Shown here: positions 1 through 10,984 of the stretch, piece after piece | Position numbering within the stretch: the stretch's first letter is position 1 | How the letters are laid out: each line of letters begins with the position of its first letter | Origin: Ariolimax columbianus | Lineage: Eukaryota > Mollusca > Gastropoda > Stylommatophora > Arionidae | Direction of reading: 5' to 3' | Length of the DNA stretch: 64,000 nucleotides | Assembly (NCBI GenBank): GCA_036924085.1 | Contig: JAVGWX010000006.1 | Span: 40,255,246-40,319,245 of the forward strand | The notes under the pieces: model-generated | Databases searched by the model: none | What the model saw: the letters and a program-made list of their open reading frames with translations, nothing else | What the model was told of the DNA's origin: nothing | Position numbers and translations under genes: made by a program

Positions 1-120
1 CATGTTGTCTCAGTGGCCCTACAACTTTAAACACCCACTTGGCCATCCACTAATGAGATGGAGAGATGACCTGAGTAAAATCCTTGGTCCAACTTGGTAC
101 TCCTGGACAAAAGTCTGCAT
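1..120 (+). mobile_element. LINE-F (RTE/BovB-like) C-terminal fragment, left half
   Basis: The translation includes RWRDDLSKILGPTWYSW, the conserved end of an RTE/BovB-type reverse transcriptase ORF. The same family recurs at 35135-35571. The copy is cut by the LINE-C insertion that follows and resumes near 593 with a sequence matching 35540-35570. Confidence 0.75.
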
Positions 121-592
121 TGAGTATAAGCAACACATGCTGGAAAGAATACAAAAAAGAGCAACAAAGCTGATAGTGGGATTCCAGAATTACAGTTATG
201 AGGAAAGACTCAGAAAAACCAGCCTACAGTGTCTAGAAGAGAGAAGAATTCGTGGTGACTTAATACGGGTTTATAAGATGATCAGAGGAATGGATAAATT
301 AGACTATAACAAGTTTTTTAAAAATACAGCCACCCACAATAACAAGAGGGCATTGACTAAAGAGAGGTCCAGATTAGATATTTGGAAATTTTTTGTTTAG
401 TCAGAGAGTGGTGAATGCTTGGAATGCATTGCCAGGGGAGATAGTGGAGGCAGGGACAGTTAATGCATTGAAGGATAAATTGGATGCCCATAGCTTTTAG
501 AGCAAGGTGATGTAAATGAATCTAGTTGTATACAGACTCTGCAGGGTCTTCTAAACCAGTATAAAGACATTAAGTTAAGTTAAGTTAAGTTA
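121..592 (+). mobile_element. LINE-C (CR1/Jockey-like) 3' end, 5'-truncated
   Basis: Encodes MLERIQKRATKLIVGFQNYS and then YEERLRKT, the end of the LINE-C reverse transcriptase ORF. A 3' UTR follows and the copy ends in TTAAG repeats at about 569-592. It sits inside a LINE-F copy. Matching 3' ends lie at 15060, 36050 and 50440 (plus) and 3165, 30165 and 51510 (minus). Confidence 0.8.
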
Positions 593-1556
593 ACACCTGG
601 CATCAAACACTTCCTTTGCCTGATTTAATACCATGATTACAGCACACAGAATATAATTCAGTAAAGACATCTGCACACGATTGGTACCTACATTTTGAAG
701 AACAATATCAATATTACTTCCATGCATGCTATACAAAATAACTTAAAGCAGTGGTGCATGGGGCTAGCAAATTACATCATGTCACTATAAATTCTCAGAT
801 GCAGGCTTCCTTTACAGGGGTTATGGTTAAAGGTCATCTATAGTGATGAACTGAAGCTTCAGTAATGGACCGAACAGCGGAATCAATAAAGCAGTCAGAG
901 ACAATTGGCATGTAGGGATGTGTATAAGCAACGAAGAGCATTAGTGTGACAATTCAAACAAAAAAATCTGAAGCATAGGCAAGTATTTCCATTCATCAGT
1001 CATTTATTCGGCTATATATGTGTACAATGAATATTGCGATGAAGTTTCAACACAGCTAATTCAAACGAGAAGATTTTCTATCAATTTCACAATATACATA
1101 TTTTACTGAAGGCATGTCAAGTTGGAAAAAGGAAACAATTGACAATTCCTCCCAATAAACCAACGAAAGTATGTGTTTTCAGTCGAGAATCTTTGGGACA
1201 TGGAAATCAAAATATATTTACATTTCAGGTAGGAACAATATTTATAGACTTCAGGAAATGTAATAATAAGAACATATCGCATTTGTGGGAAGCAAACTTA
1301 CTGACTTTACAGTATTAAAAGAAAATTGTATGCCGATATACCAAATTAAGCATAAAATTGTAAATGAAAGCGAAAATTAATAAATAAATTAGAATTGTAA
1401 AAAAAGCCCCCGGTATCACCAAAGCTGTGAATAGCAGATCTAGCAGATTGTACAAAAGCAAGATTACATTTGGTTATGTCAACAGCACAGGCGCAGGTTT
1501 TTTTCTCCATGGCCCACAAAATGTTAATTGTTAGTAGATGCACTGCCATTACCCAC
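593..1556. other. RUFY intron sequence with no recognised element
   Basis: The first 50 bases resume the LINE-F copy cut at 120. The rest is A+T-rich, without a coding signal, tRNA head or tandem array that I can identify. Confidence 0.5.
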
Positions 1557-1724
1557 CTGCAGTTTATTGTACAGATCAAGGTTGATGGTTTTGATGTCAT
1601 CAAGCTGTTTCCGCAGACCAATCACAGTGTCTTGTTTTTCGTGAATGTCTTTCTCTAGAAGTCGAAGTGCCACTTCCATCTCTGTCTTCATGCCAATTTG
1701 AAGCTCCAGTTCTTTTTCTACATC
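1557..1724 (-). CDS. RUFY: RUFY coding exon 10 (coiled coil, last exon in window)
   Basis: Residues 363-418, exactly 56 codons, phase 0 to phase 0. It contains [19 protein letters not shown], then [15 protein letters not shown] and [20 protein letters not shown], nearly identical in pattern to vertebrate RUFY2/RUFY3. The acceptor is TTACAG and the donor GTGGGT. I see no further RUFY exon between here and position 1. Confidence 0.95.
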
Positions 1725-1874
1725 CTGTAAGAAAAATGTTGAAGATTTAATAAAGTACACTGGATTGGAATCCATAAGAAAGGAGATGACTTGGGAGGTC
1801 AAAAAACATCTGGCATGTGTTTTGGCAACAGATGAGAATGCGAGGGCAGAAATAGCTTCATGGATAGGTTATTT

Positions 1875-1980
1875 GGATATTGATCCAGCAGCCTGTGGAC
1901 TCCTGCCCTTTGACCAAATGCCATACAGTGGTATCTGCAAGTGTTTGTGAGCTATTGTTTAGTTCAGTATGAGAAGAGCG
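1875..1980 (-). mobile_element. LINE-B 3' end fragment
   Basis: The reverse complement matches the 3' end of LINE-B copies at 31890-31960 and 34170-34260 (a GGTATCTGCAAG segment and a CAGCAGCCTGTGG segment). No intact coding sequence remains. The stretch 1981-2280 beyond it is not recognised. Confidence 0.55.
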
Positions 1981-2284
1981 GCACAGATGGCGCCCTACCA
2001 GCTGCGAGTCTACATTACTCTAGTGTTTTAGTACATTATGGATGCCGCCAGGCCATGGATTTGATTGGAATTCACACTAGTCGACAACTTACACTTGTGT
2101 TCGAAGAAATGTGTCGTTTTACATTTGGACTGGTTAATTTGTTCGTTTTATGTGTTTTCTTCCCTTACAAAACATCCTGCTAGCTAAACCAAGGGATGAT
2201 GGGATGGATGGGGATGGGGAGTAGGCAGACTGGGGGAATAAATTGATGAGGACAAGAGTTCAGAGGCGGAAGAGACGGACAGAG

Positions 2285-2565
2285 TATTGAGTGAGTTTTT
2301 TATTTTGTTTTTGCGTTCGCCTTATTCTCTATTCCCCAAGACGGTGTGCATTGCACTGTGGTTTTTATTTTGCGTCTGTCGGCCCAATGCATCCGACTTC
2401 AGCATGCATTTTATGTAAGGGTCTGTTTCCTGCTATATTTTCTAAGGGTTTGCTTCCCCGGGGTAATGGCCGGTGCTGTGAGGGGGATCGAACCCAGCAC
2501 CTTCTGGTTGTGAGCCATGCCACTAAACCATTAGCCCACACCGCCGCCGTGAGTTGATAGGGAAG
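2285..2565 (-). mobile_element. SINE-4, tRNA-derived head with body
   Basis: On the minus strand the head has an A-box-like TGGGCTAATGGTTTAGTGG and a perfect B-box GGTTCGATCCC (plus 2484-2494). The spacing suits a tRNA-type RNA polymerase III promoter. The body (2290-2480) recurs without the head near 24560-24700 and 43430-43545. It is not called a tRNA gene, because no acceptor stem closes and the body repeats elsewhere. Confidence 0.75.
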
Positions 2566-2639
2566 AGTTTGATGTGAACACGTTTGAAGTTGAGAAAAGA
2601 TGGGTGGGTTATTGTTGTTGTTACCCACATTGGATATGT

Positions 2640-2870
2640 TTACTCTTTTGTGTGCTCTGAAAAGGGTGTTTAGTGGTGAGTTACAGTAGCTTTCCTCACA
2701 TCCCGAGCGTGCTCATGGTGGACCATGGTCCTCCAGGCAGTTGTACTATGCTTGGATTCTTCTGCATGATGCTTACAACTACGAGGATCACGTCGATCCA
2801 CGACTGCCATGAAAACAGCTCGTTTCCAGAGAACACTACATGAATGGGAGATTGTGGTCTTGGTCATTAT
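2640..2870 (+). mobile_element. SINE-3 copy (partial)
   Basis: Shares segments with 24225-24520, 34320-34640 and 52130-52480, and in reverse with 32070-32300. Common blocks include GACTGCCATGAAA and a run resembling CTGGAGG...GTGCTATGCT. It abuts a LINE-E fragment. Confidence 0.6.
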
Positions 2871-3140
2871 ATTGTACCTGACCCTGATGCAGCATAAACC
2901 ATCAACCAGCCTTCTCCAAGCAGACCCGTCACCTTTCCAGCTTCTCTCTATTTTCCTTGCATCAGCCTCTAGGTCTCTCCTCCATGTCTTCATTAGCCTT
3001 CCTTTACCTCTTTTCTTCTCAGGGTTCCATGACAGAGATTGCCTGGTGATACTGGCTTGGAGCTTCTGCAGCATGTGGTCTTTCCAGTACCACCTTCTGC
3101 CTAAGATTTCCTGCACCACCTTACTTTGTCCTGTTGTCAC
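2871..3140 (-). mobile_element. LINE-E (RTE-like) C-terminal coding fragment
   Basis: Minus-strand codons read RRWYWKDHMLQKLQ, KKRGKGRLMKTWRRDLEA and AWRRLVDGLC, the terminal region of RTE-type reverse transcriptases. The family occurs again at 23270-23905 and 38440-39335. Only the end of the ORF is present. Confidence 0.75.
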
Positions 3141-3149
3141 CCATAAGTT

Positions 3150-3905
3150 TTCATTTAACTTTATACTGGTTTAATACAACCAGTTTCTTTTGCTTCACTT
3201 GATCTAAAAATTACTATGTGCATCCAATCCAATTGAACCTGCCTCCCCTAATTTATGTGGCAATGCATTCCAAGCATTCACCACTCTCTGACTAAAAAAT
3301 ATTTCATGGAATCTAATCTGAAACTTTCTTTAATTAAGTTGCGGCTGTATTTTGAAAAACTTGCTATAGTCTAATTTGTCCTTTCTGTTGATTATCTTAT
3401 AAACCAGCATTAAATCACCTCGAATCCTTCTCTTTTCTAGACACTACGAGCTGGTTTTTTTTACTCTTTCCTCATAACAATAATTCTGGAATCCCACTAT
3501 CAGTTTTGTCGCTCTTTTTTGTATCCTTTCCAGCATGTTTATATCCCCTCTATGATAAGGACTCCACACCTGTACACAGTACTCCAATCTAGATCTAACT
3601 AAAGCTTTATACAGTTTGACTATCTGTCCTTCCTTCTATATTTAATATTTCTTTTTCTCACACCTAACATTGCATTTGCCTTTTTTACTGCTTCGTCGAC
3701 TTTCTCACTCACTTTACCTGTATGATCTATTATAATCCCTAGGTCACTTTCGTTTTCTATCATTCTAATATTGTACTCCCTCATTCTGTAACTATGTTCC
3801 ATATTAGATCTACTCATGTGGATGATTACATTCATCTATATTAAACTCCATTTGCCAGCTCTCAGACCATTTCCAAATTTTATCTAAATCCAATCTCAAT
3901 TATTC
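3150..3905 (-). mobile_element. LINE-C 3' part, decayed
   Basis: Minus strand, from the 3' UTR (3165-3340) into the RT C-terminus, with in-frame pieces such as MSRSNMEHSYRMREYNIRMI at 3620-3835. Colinear with the better copy at 30165-31721. It carries several stops and small gaps and lacks the RT catalytic motif. Confidence 0.8.
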
Positions 3906-4009
3906 AATGTATATTTCCAACCATGTCAAACCCCTAAAGGGCTAGAATCTGTAGCAGGGATTTGTTGATAAATCCCTTGTACGTTTACAGAGTGCTTAAA
4001 ATATCCTTT

Positions 4010-4345
4010 TCATTTGTAATCACAACTTTTTATATCAATTTTCTTGTCGAAAATCTTTATTTTTTTCCAGTGCAGTGATTTCAGCTTCATAGTTGGAGCA
4101 TACTTTTCTGCATTCGTCAGACAGTTCATCATAGGATCTGTCTGCGTAGATGCCATTACCTGTTTTGATGGTGGCAGTGATTGCAGATCTATCAATATAT
4201 ACATGAATCCACTCTTCAGGATAGGCCTCAATAATTGTTTGAGCTGCCCACATGAGAACAAATGGATCTGGACTTTTGTTGCATCATCTATTAACTGTGT
4301 CAGTATTTCTGGTGCATTAGCCGATTCACTCTGCGGAGCTGATGT
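4010..4345 (-). mobile_element. LINE-B RNase H N-terminal fragment
   Basis: The minus strand reads EEWIHVYIDRSAITATIKTG and then CSNYEAEITALEK, the first part of a retrotransposon RNase H. The usual DGS catalytic triplet is DRS here, so the first catalytic Asp is followed by a substitution. It lies head-to-head with the plus-strand RNase H at 5213, with a minisatellite between them. Confidence 0.65.
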
Positions 4346-5212
4346 ACTGGCTCACTAATTTTCCTACAAAGCTGCAGAGCTGATATACTGACTCACACAT
4401 TTTCTTACAAAGCTGCAGAGCTGATATACTGACTCACACATTTTCTTACAAAGCTGCAGAGCTGATATACTGACTCACACATTTTCTTACAAAGCTGCAG
4501 AGCTGATATACTGACTCACACATTTTTTTACAAAGCTGCAGAGCTGATATACTGACACACACATTTTCTTACAAAGCTGCAGAGCTGATATACTGACTCA
4601 CACATTTTCTTACAAAGCTGCAGAGCTGATATACTGACTCACAAATTTTCTTACAAAGCTGCCAAGCTGATATACTGACTCACACATTTTCTTACAAAGC
4701 TGCAGAGCTGATATACTGACTCACACATTTTCTTACAAAGCTGCAGAGCTGATATACTGACTCACAAATTTTCTTTCAAAGCTGCAGAGCTGATATACTG
4801 ACTCACAAATTTTCTTACAAAACTGCAGAGCTGATATACTGACTCACACATTTTCTTACAAAGCTGCAGAGCTGATATACTGACTCACACATTTTCTTAC
4901 AAAGCTGCAGAGCTGATATACTGACTCACAAATTTTTTTACAAAGCTGCAGAGCTGATATACTGACTCACACATTTTCTTACAAAGCTGCAGAGCTGATA
5001 TACTGACTCACACATTTTCTTACAAAGCTGCAGAGCTGATATACTGACTCACAAATTTTTTTACAAAGCTGCAGAGCTGATATACTGACTCACACATTTT
5101 CTTACAAAGCTGCAGAGCTGATATACTGACTCACACATTTTCTTACAAAGCTGCAGAGCTGATATACTGACTCACACATTTTCTTACAAAGCTGCAGAGC
5201 TGATATATTGGC
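4346..5212. repeat. 41-bp minisatellite, about 21 copies
   Basis: Unit begins TGCAGAGCTGATATACTGAC and continues TCACACATTTTCTTACAAAGC. Copies differ by only a few substitutions (for example CACACA/CACAAA and TTTCTT/TTTTTT), so the array is young or homogenised. It is intronic in RUFY. Confidence 0.95.
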
Positions 5213-5645
5213 ATGAACAGTTGTCATGCTTATACATAAAAGTCTCTGATGAGGTTTGTTCCAACTATGAAGCTGAAATCACTACAATTGAAACCACTTT
5301 GTACGATCTGTGGATAGTTTTGGATGCCTTTTCCTCTAAGACCTGAATCATTGTTATTCTTACAGACTCGATCTCTGCCCTTCAATTATTAGAAGATGCT
5401 GAGATTTGTAGATCTGATCGTATCCAAATATCTCTATAGTGTAATGGATACCTGGATACTCAAACACACCTGGCAATGACAAGGCAGACAGACTAGCTAG
5501 AAGAGATCAAAACAAGAACAGCTACACACAGAAACAACTTTACAAGTAGCCGAACAGCTCATAAGATCAGCAAACAAAGAAACTTGACTGAACAGATGGG
5601 TCATGGGAAACACGGAAGGTCTACAGACATATGGTCCTGCCGAAG
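5213..5645 (+). mobile_element. LINE-B RNase H fragment
   Basis: The plus strand reads SNYEAEITTIETT and then IVILTDSISALQLLED, the region of RNase H around the second and third catalytic acids. It is interrupted by stops. Coding similarity continues past the SINE-1 insertion at 5650, so 5213-6210 was one element. Confidence 0.7.
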
Positions 5646-5647
5646 AT

Positions 5648-5794
5648 GGATGTCAGACAAAAGGTGTAAAAATCGCAGTCAAGCTGTAAACTAACGACAC
5701 AACGCAATTCCGTTCTCCAGACTACATCCTTGCAAAGCCCTGTTCAGGACTTGGTACCGAGAGATTGAGAATGAACGCAGAAGAAGAAGAAAAT
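5648..5794 (+). mobile_element. SINE-1, short form, inside LINE-B
   Basis: Starts CTGCCGAAGATGGATGT and ends in GAA repeats. It is about 147 bp and matches the copies at 49270, 56768 and 61469. ATATGG flanks it on both sides, probably the target-site duplication. It splits the LINE-B copy. Confidence 0.8.
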
Positions 5795-6210
5795 ATATGG
5801 CAAGTCTCAACCCAAATGACAGTATGAATCAACTCACAAAGAAAGATCAGAGCACCATTTTCTGGTTGAGAACTCAAAACATCCCACTTAACAATCACCA
5901 GAACAGAATCCAACCACAACACACTCCAGAGTACCAGCACCCATACGAAATTGTTGATCATCATCTCTTTAGAGTGCTCAGCGCTCAAAGATGTTATTTT
6001 GAAAATTCTTCTTCCCCCATGTCTGAGAGGTTTTATAGCAAAGCTCCTTCTATTATCACAGCTGTAGTTTTTCCTGGAATATGACACTTTGTATGGTACT
6101 AAACAACAACTAACAAACAACACTTTCAGATACCACCACATGACATTGGCGGAAGGTTGAGAGTCCGAATGCTGCTGTATCCATAACGGCCAAAAACAAT
6201 AACATACATA
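5795..6210 (+). mobile_element. LINE-B C-terminal fragment
   Basis: Continues the copy from before the SINE-1. It reads KKDQSTIFWLRTQNIPLNNH and QNRIQPQHTPE, the post-RNase H region typical of I-like LINEs (an IFRLRTGH-type motif followed by a Cys/His cluster, here decayed). Confidence 0.65.
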
Positions 6211-6687
6211 ACACTTTCTCTGTATCAAGTATTCTCAAATTTATAAATATACTTTACTTCCTAGTGACAGTTTTACATTGCAGAATGAATGTGTTCAGTG
6301 GTCTAACGTTTTCCAGAGGGAATGAATTAAGAATTGTTTGTGGTGGTATGTCTTTTACTATTATTTTCTGTAACTTTTGTCCTCTTTCTGAGAGGTTGGT
6401 ATCTGTCTTTGATTTCACTAACATGGTTGGGTCCATACGATTGAACTTTTACACAACCATTGGTGAAAAAATTTGCCGTGGGCATTGTCTCTTACTTTTA
6501 TCCGACTGAATTTACATTTCACAGTCGAGGTTTCATAAATAAACAAACGGGCTACCGTAGAAATTGGCTAAAAATACTACTCTTTCGATTGTAGAGAGAT
6601 CCATTTCCATCCTGTCTGGGTTAAAAACAATGGTGATTATTGAAATTTGTTTTAGAGTTTTGAAAATGATTTCTTCTGTTTTTCACT
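6211..6687. other. Unassigned intron sequence
   Basis: T-rich. Weak ORFs on both strands show no motif. No tandem structure or recognised element. Confidence 0.4.
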
Positions 6688-6955
6688 TGGATTTCTTCTT
6701 TTTCTTCTTCGTACTCTTTCAGACGTCAACTTGTATTTGTTCGAAGAAAGCAGCTGTCATCCTGAGGCTGTCGACACTGCCATAGAGCTTGTCTAGTGTT
6801 GGCACTGGTGATGGCCACATGTGCTGTCTCTGGTCCTCGTATGTCGGGCAATTTTGCAGCAGATGTTCAGCGGTCATTTTTCCTGTACCACAGGTGCATT
6901 CGTCAGTGTCACCTATCTTCAGTTTATTGAATAGATGGTACCTCAGTCTGTTGTT
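6688..6955 (-). mobile_element. LINE-A 3' end, 5'-truncated
   Basis: The reverse complement matches the end of LINE-A at 17000-17218: the post-RNase H segment, then a tail of GAA repeats (seen here as TTC runs at 6690-6710). All coding frames are broken. Confidence 0.75.
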
Positions 6956-7077
6956 TCACTTGGATTTGAAGATTCACCCCATTATTGATAATGGGGAAGT
7001 AAAGTTTTTGGAACAAATATTTTAGAGGTAGATCTATTTAGTTTGTTTATGTAGATATAATAAATACGTTTGTATTA
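6956..7077. repeat. Unclassified repeat U, copy 1, left part
   Basis: Similar to 8905-9025, with shared blocks CCCATTATTG...ATGG and GATATAATAAATACGTTT. The copy is split by a LINE-D fragment and resumes at about 7440-7750, which matches 9130-9340. Confidence 0.6.
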
Positions 7078-7440
7078 AAAACGTACAAAGATCGAGTTAC
7101 AAATGAGGAAATATGAGATAGAATTACAACAGCAATAGGACTTTTTGAAGACCTCTTGGCAACTGTCAAAACATGGAAACTCCCTTGGTACGGTCATATA
7201 TTGAGGTCAAATGGTTGCAAATACGATGCTGCACGGAAAGGTGCAAGGCAGACGACGAAGAGGCCGTCCCAAAAAGAGGTGAGAGGACAGCATAAAAGAA
7301 TGGACCAATCTCCGACCAGAAGAGGCACAGGCAGTAGCCGCAGACAGAGAAGCGTGGCGTAGGGTTGTGAGGATGTCTTCATGTGTGCCATAACGACCTC
7401 ATTGGTTACGGGATGTCCTGACACTGACCTGATTGGAAAC
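7078..7440 (+). mobile_element. LINE-D (RTE-like) 3' end, 5'-truncated
   Basis: Colinear with 27330-27690. It encodes a decayed copy of the RT C-terminus (WYGHI, then a basic run) and ends GGGATGTCCTGACACTGACCTGA, with the family's CTGAC-type tail. It splits repeat U. Confidence 0.8.
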
Positions 7441-7755
7441 TAGCAGATATGTCCATCTTGTAAACATTGATTATCCATCCTCTGTGGAACTTGGAAATTT
7501 TTTTTTTTACAAACAATGGATGCCGAAAACAGGTGAGTATGTGTTTGCGCTATTTTTTTAACATTTTCACCATCTTCTTGTATCTCAGAAACTAACACAC
7601 ACACAACAAAAACAATACAGCCAAGAAGTTCTTTACTAATTTATGTCTTTACACACAACAAAATTATATCTATAGACCAACAAATAAAAAAGGTTACAGG
7701 CTCTCAAAATCAACAACCATAGTAAAGTTTGACGTGTTGAAAAAATAATGTGGCA
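7441..7755. repeat. Unclassified repeat U, copy 1, right part
   Basis: Matches 9130-9340, sharing CTCAGAAACTAACACACACA, AATTTATGTCT and AGGCTCTCAAA. No coding signal. It may be a non-autonomous DNA transposon or SINE, but I see no clear ends. Confidence 0.6.
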
Positions 7756-7879
7756 GTTTAAAGGTTAATTGTACATTTTGGTTGTCAATTTTCCAAAAGT
7801 CACCTGTTGAAATGATCCCATTTAATTCTGTTACTTTGTTCATAAGGTTTCATAACAGATCCTTCTATTACCATAGTCC

Positions 7880-8095
7880 TGATTGATATAGCCAAGAGGT
7901 AAGGCACTCGCCTCTCAAAGCATTGAACGTAAATGGTGGGTGATCAAATCCTGCAAGTTTCAAGTGACCCCTGGACCCCTACTCCAATCACATGTAAATG
8001 GGGATCCAATTCTGTTGGCCTCATACAATGAAGTCTTGAACACTCTATCCTCGACAACATTATTTACTTTAACTATTTTAAATAAAATTATACTT
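7880..8095 (+). mobile_element. SINE-5 (tRNA-derived), decayed
   Basis: The head reads TATAGCCAAGAGGTAAGGCA (A-box-like), then GGTGGGTGATCAAATCC (B-box-like), then a body with CAAGTTTCAAGTGACC. The same order is found at 14215-14500 (minus) and 17905-18185 (plus). Confidence 0.7.
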
Positions 8096-8476
8096 CTGGG
8101 CTGAGTAATTATAAAGCTTGTCCCTGTGACAAAGGAAACAAGTTTAATCCCAGGTCTTGCTCCAGTTTACCCACATGCAAATTGAAACCAGATTTAATGT
8201 TAGGGCCAGTAGGACATCAAGAAAGGGAATTGGTCACCTCACCTTACGAAGAGCTAAGAACTAAAAACTCAAAAAATGAAGTCTTGAACCCTCCTTTTCG
8301 ATGGCAGGGTCTACAATGGGATGGAATTACAGTTTTTTGGGGCAGACATCTTGATGGCTATGTAGCAGAATAGCAAATCCTGTGTGATTTTTCCAGATCT
8401 CTCAGCTTCCCAAAACATTTTTAAAATCTTCACTTTATAAGTTGCACATACAAACACAAATGTCTCTGACCCTCAC
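8096..8476. other. Unassigned intron sequence left of exon 9
   Basis: Contains a 63-codon plus-strand ORF (8182-8373) without recognisable motifs, probably chance. No repeat structure identified. Confidence 0.4.
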
Positions 8477-8593
8477 CAGCCTGAGTTTTGTCTCCTCGTC
8501 CAGCTGTTTCCTGGCATCTGCATACAGAACATCCAAGCCTGCTCTGGATGTCAAGTAAGTCTCCCTCTCAGCATCAATGTCTTGCTTGGCCGC
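8477..8593 (-). CDS. RUFY: RUFY coding exon 9 (coiled coil)
   Basis: Residues 324-362, exactly 39 codons, phase 0 to phase 0. It contains YLTSRAGLDVLYADARKQL and DEETKLRL, matching the RUFY block with the consensus SRxGLDxxYxxARxxLxxExxLR. The acceptor is CTACAG and the donor GTGAGG. Being phase-symmetric, it could be skipped without a frameshift. Confidence 0.94.
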
Positions 8594-8904
8594 CTGTAGA
8601 CAATTGGAGCTAACATTATTTATGACATTTTACTGTATATGCCAATGTGATTTAACCTTTACCGCACCCGAGGCTGCTATGTTTGTAACACAAAGCGCTA
8701 GTTTGCACACCGAGGCAGACATTTTAGCCCAAGGTTGACCGACAACGATATTATCATATAAAACACAACCGGTGTGCCATACAAATTTATGAAAATCCGG
8801 CTGATTTGATAGTATATAATCGTCACTTCTTCACTACCAACTTTAGCAGCGAAAGTATAGATCGACTTTGATAAAATGAGTTTTGAAAGGAAATATTCTT
8901 CTTG

Positions 8905-9340
8905 TACAATCAATGTGGACTCAGCCCATTATTGGAGATGGTGAAGCAAGTTGTTGTAGAAGATCTTTGTGAAGTAGTTCAGCAGTTTAGTTCGCTCATA
9001 TAGATGTAATAAATACGTTTTTAGTGTAAACTAACAGTTGTGCCGATATTATAAACACAGTATCGATACTTTGTTGTGATTTTGATGGAAAATATGTCGA
9101 GCGACGTTCCCCAATCAATGAGTCAAAATTTGTGTGGTTGTTTTTATAAATACTCACCTTGATCTTCTTCTGTCTCAGAAACTAACACACACATAACAAA
9201 AACAATAATACCAGCTAGTTCTTTATTAATTTATGTCTCTACACAGAACAAAACCATATCTATAGGCCAACTTATAAACAGTTTATATGCTCTCAAAGTC
9301 GACAACCATTATAGCTTATGCAGCTGCAGGGAAAAATACA
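8905..9340. repeat. Unclassified repeat U, copy 2
   Basis: Uninterrupted counterpart of 6956-7077 plus 7441-7755, in the same orientation. The comparison shows that the LINE-D piece at 7078-7440 is an insertion in copy 1. Confidence 0.6.
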
Positions 9341-9424
9341 TCAATATTTTAGTGCAGACTGGTGAAGGTTAAAAATGTATTCAGAATGAATTTATTTACA
9401 AAATAATACAAGAGTTACAGACTT

Positions 9425-9655
9425 TGCAAGTTTATCGTTTACAAGAAAGCCTTTGACAGTAACGAGACCAACACTGTGGTAAATGCTGTCAGAAACCAGG
9501 GCGTCTCTGAAACCTATATCAAATTGATCAAGGAAACCAACAAGGACCTACGCTATAGCCAGCCATCACACTATACCATGTTCCGATAGCAAGAGGAGTC
9601 TGACACCATCTCCTCAAAGCTATTTACAGCTGCTCTCGAAGAGAAATTATGTTGA
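9425..9655 (+). mobile_element. Reverse transcriptase fragment (RTE-like)
   Basis: The plus strand reads FIVYKKAFDSNETNTVVNAV and later ISSKLFTAALEE, around the catalytic YxKAFD region of an RTE-type RT. It has one stop and a missing segment. The family is not matched elsewhere in the window. Confidence 0.7.
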
Positions 9656-9839
9656 GAAATAAGCGACACTGTTTGTGCAATAATAGATGGTTTTCAAGTT
9701 AAAATCTAATTAATTTTTTTTTTTTAAAATACCCATTCGTGACGTATTTACTAATTTTCCATCATATATTGTGTTGGCGAGTATATTCATTGGTTCATGT
9801 ATTTTCATTTATTGTTGACCCGATGATAATGTTCATCCA

Positions 9840-10015
9840 TCATATGTGATGAAGACCACTCTCTTTGTTCAGCCGTGTTGACAGCCTTTTATTCTTACTG
9901 TGTCCGCTGAAATGGGTGACTTGCGCTGTGATTTGGATTAAAGTAAGTAAGAAACTGTGCCATTTGTCAACCTCACTCTCTGGTCCTGTGCTACCTTTGG
10001 CCAGTGGCAAGACAA
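9840..10015 (-). mobile_element. SINE-5 3' part
   Basis: The reverse complement shares CTTGCCACTG..., GTGAG.TTGA and CCAAATCACAGCGCA with the SINE-5 bodies at 14215-14350 and 18060-18185. The head is absent. Confidence 0.6.
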
Positions 10016-10984
10016 TATCGAGACGACTGGAGATAGGACAGGATGTATATTTTTCCTCAGCGTTTAGTCCCGAAGCCTTTCCTGTGAACAGGTATCCTGC
10101 AAGGCAGCAGAGTGGGGATGACATCTATCATTGTGTTTCGTGCCTTTCCCATAACTGCAAGAGATTGTAGGGACATCACTCAGCGTGTGAGTGATGTGTT
10201 GGGAATCTCTCCAGGGTGACATGTTCTGGTCCATTTAGTCACATGTCTACATTTCAGGTCCCACTAAAACCGATCTTGACTGCAACTATGGTGAAGGGTG
10301 CCAATCTCATTTGTTAACCTTCTTTGTCCTGTCTGACATGCTGTGTTTCATGCGTTCTCTGCCACACTGGTTAATAGGGTTGGATTCTTGCATATTGTAT
10401 ACTTATCTTTATTTTGTCTGTGTGCACTTTTTTAGATGTATTCATTTTATGTGTAATGATTTGACCATTTCGTGTTTGGTCTACTCTTTTTTTTATACCT
10501 GGCATACTGTGACTCATACATTCCTGGCCACTCACTTCCTGGTAATAGCTGCCAACTCAAACCATATTGAATCAAGATCTTACATTATCTTGTTTGTTGC
10601 TGTGATTTTTAGTTTTTTTATTTGGTCTTTGTCCCTGACAATGGTCTTCTGGCTGATGCAAGGGTTTCATTTGGTCATTATCTTTATATGTTTTTAATTA
10701 CCTATTGACCTAGAGTATTGTTGTAGTTTCGATTTGTTTATTTATTTCGCTTCAAACTTTAAACTGCAATATCTCATTTTGTTAACATGGTGGATACAAC
10801 CTTCTCATACAGAGGACATCAAAGCATGCGGAATTTTCCTTTAATAAAAAAAACTCTCAAGACGAATCAAATAAATAGCCTCCTGTTGAAGGATTGATAT
10901 GAATTTCCAGGACACCTGATATGGGTGTAATAACAGTTCTGAATGAAAATGTCTCCCATGTGTCCTAACCTTCCACAGACTCAC
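10016..10984. other. Unassigned intron sequence between exons 8 and 9
   Basis: T-rich. A 128-codon ORF at 10311-10697 gives only a low-complexity hydrophobic translation and is not treated as a gene. No recognised element. Confidence 0.4.

Noticed and set aside
2478..2545. A tRNA gene on the minus strand
   Set aside because: The A and B boxes are good, but the stems do not close and the sequence continues into a SINE body repeated elsewhere. The same applies to the heads at 14430, 17905, 25220, 29975 and 60850.
3620..3835. Separate small genes on minus, from ORFs here and at 51892-52080
   Set aside because: Both are pieces of the LINE-C reverse transcriptase, colinear with the copy at 30165-31721.
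4346..5212. A regular repeat array that could look like a CRISPR array
   Set aside because: The units are contiguous, with no unique spacers, and the context is an animal intron. The same applies to the arrays at 32590, 48365 and 54900.
10311..10697. A 128-codon plus-strand ORF with a hydrophobic translation
   Set aside because: T-rich sequence inside a RUFY intron with low-complexity Phe/Leu/Ile content and no family pattern. Membrane-like runs are expected from T-rich codons.
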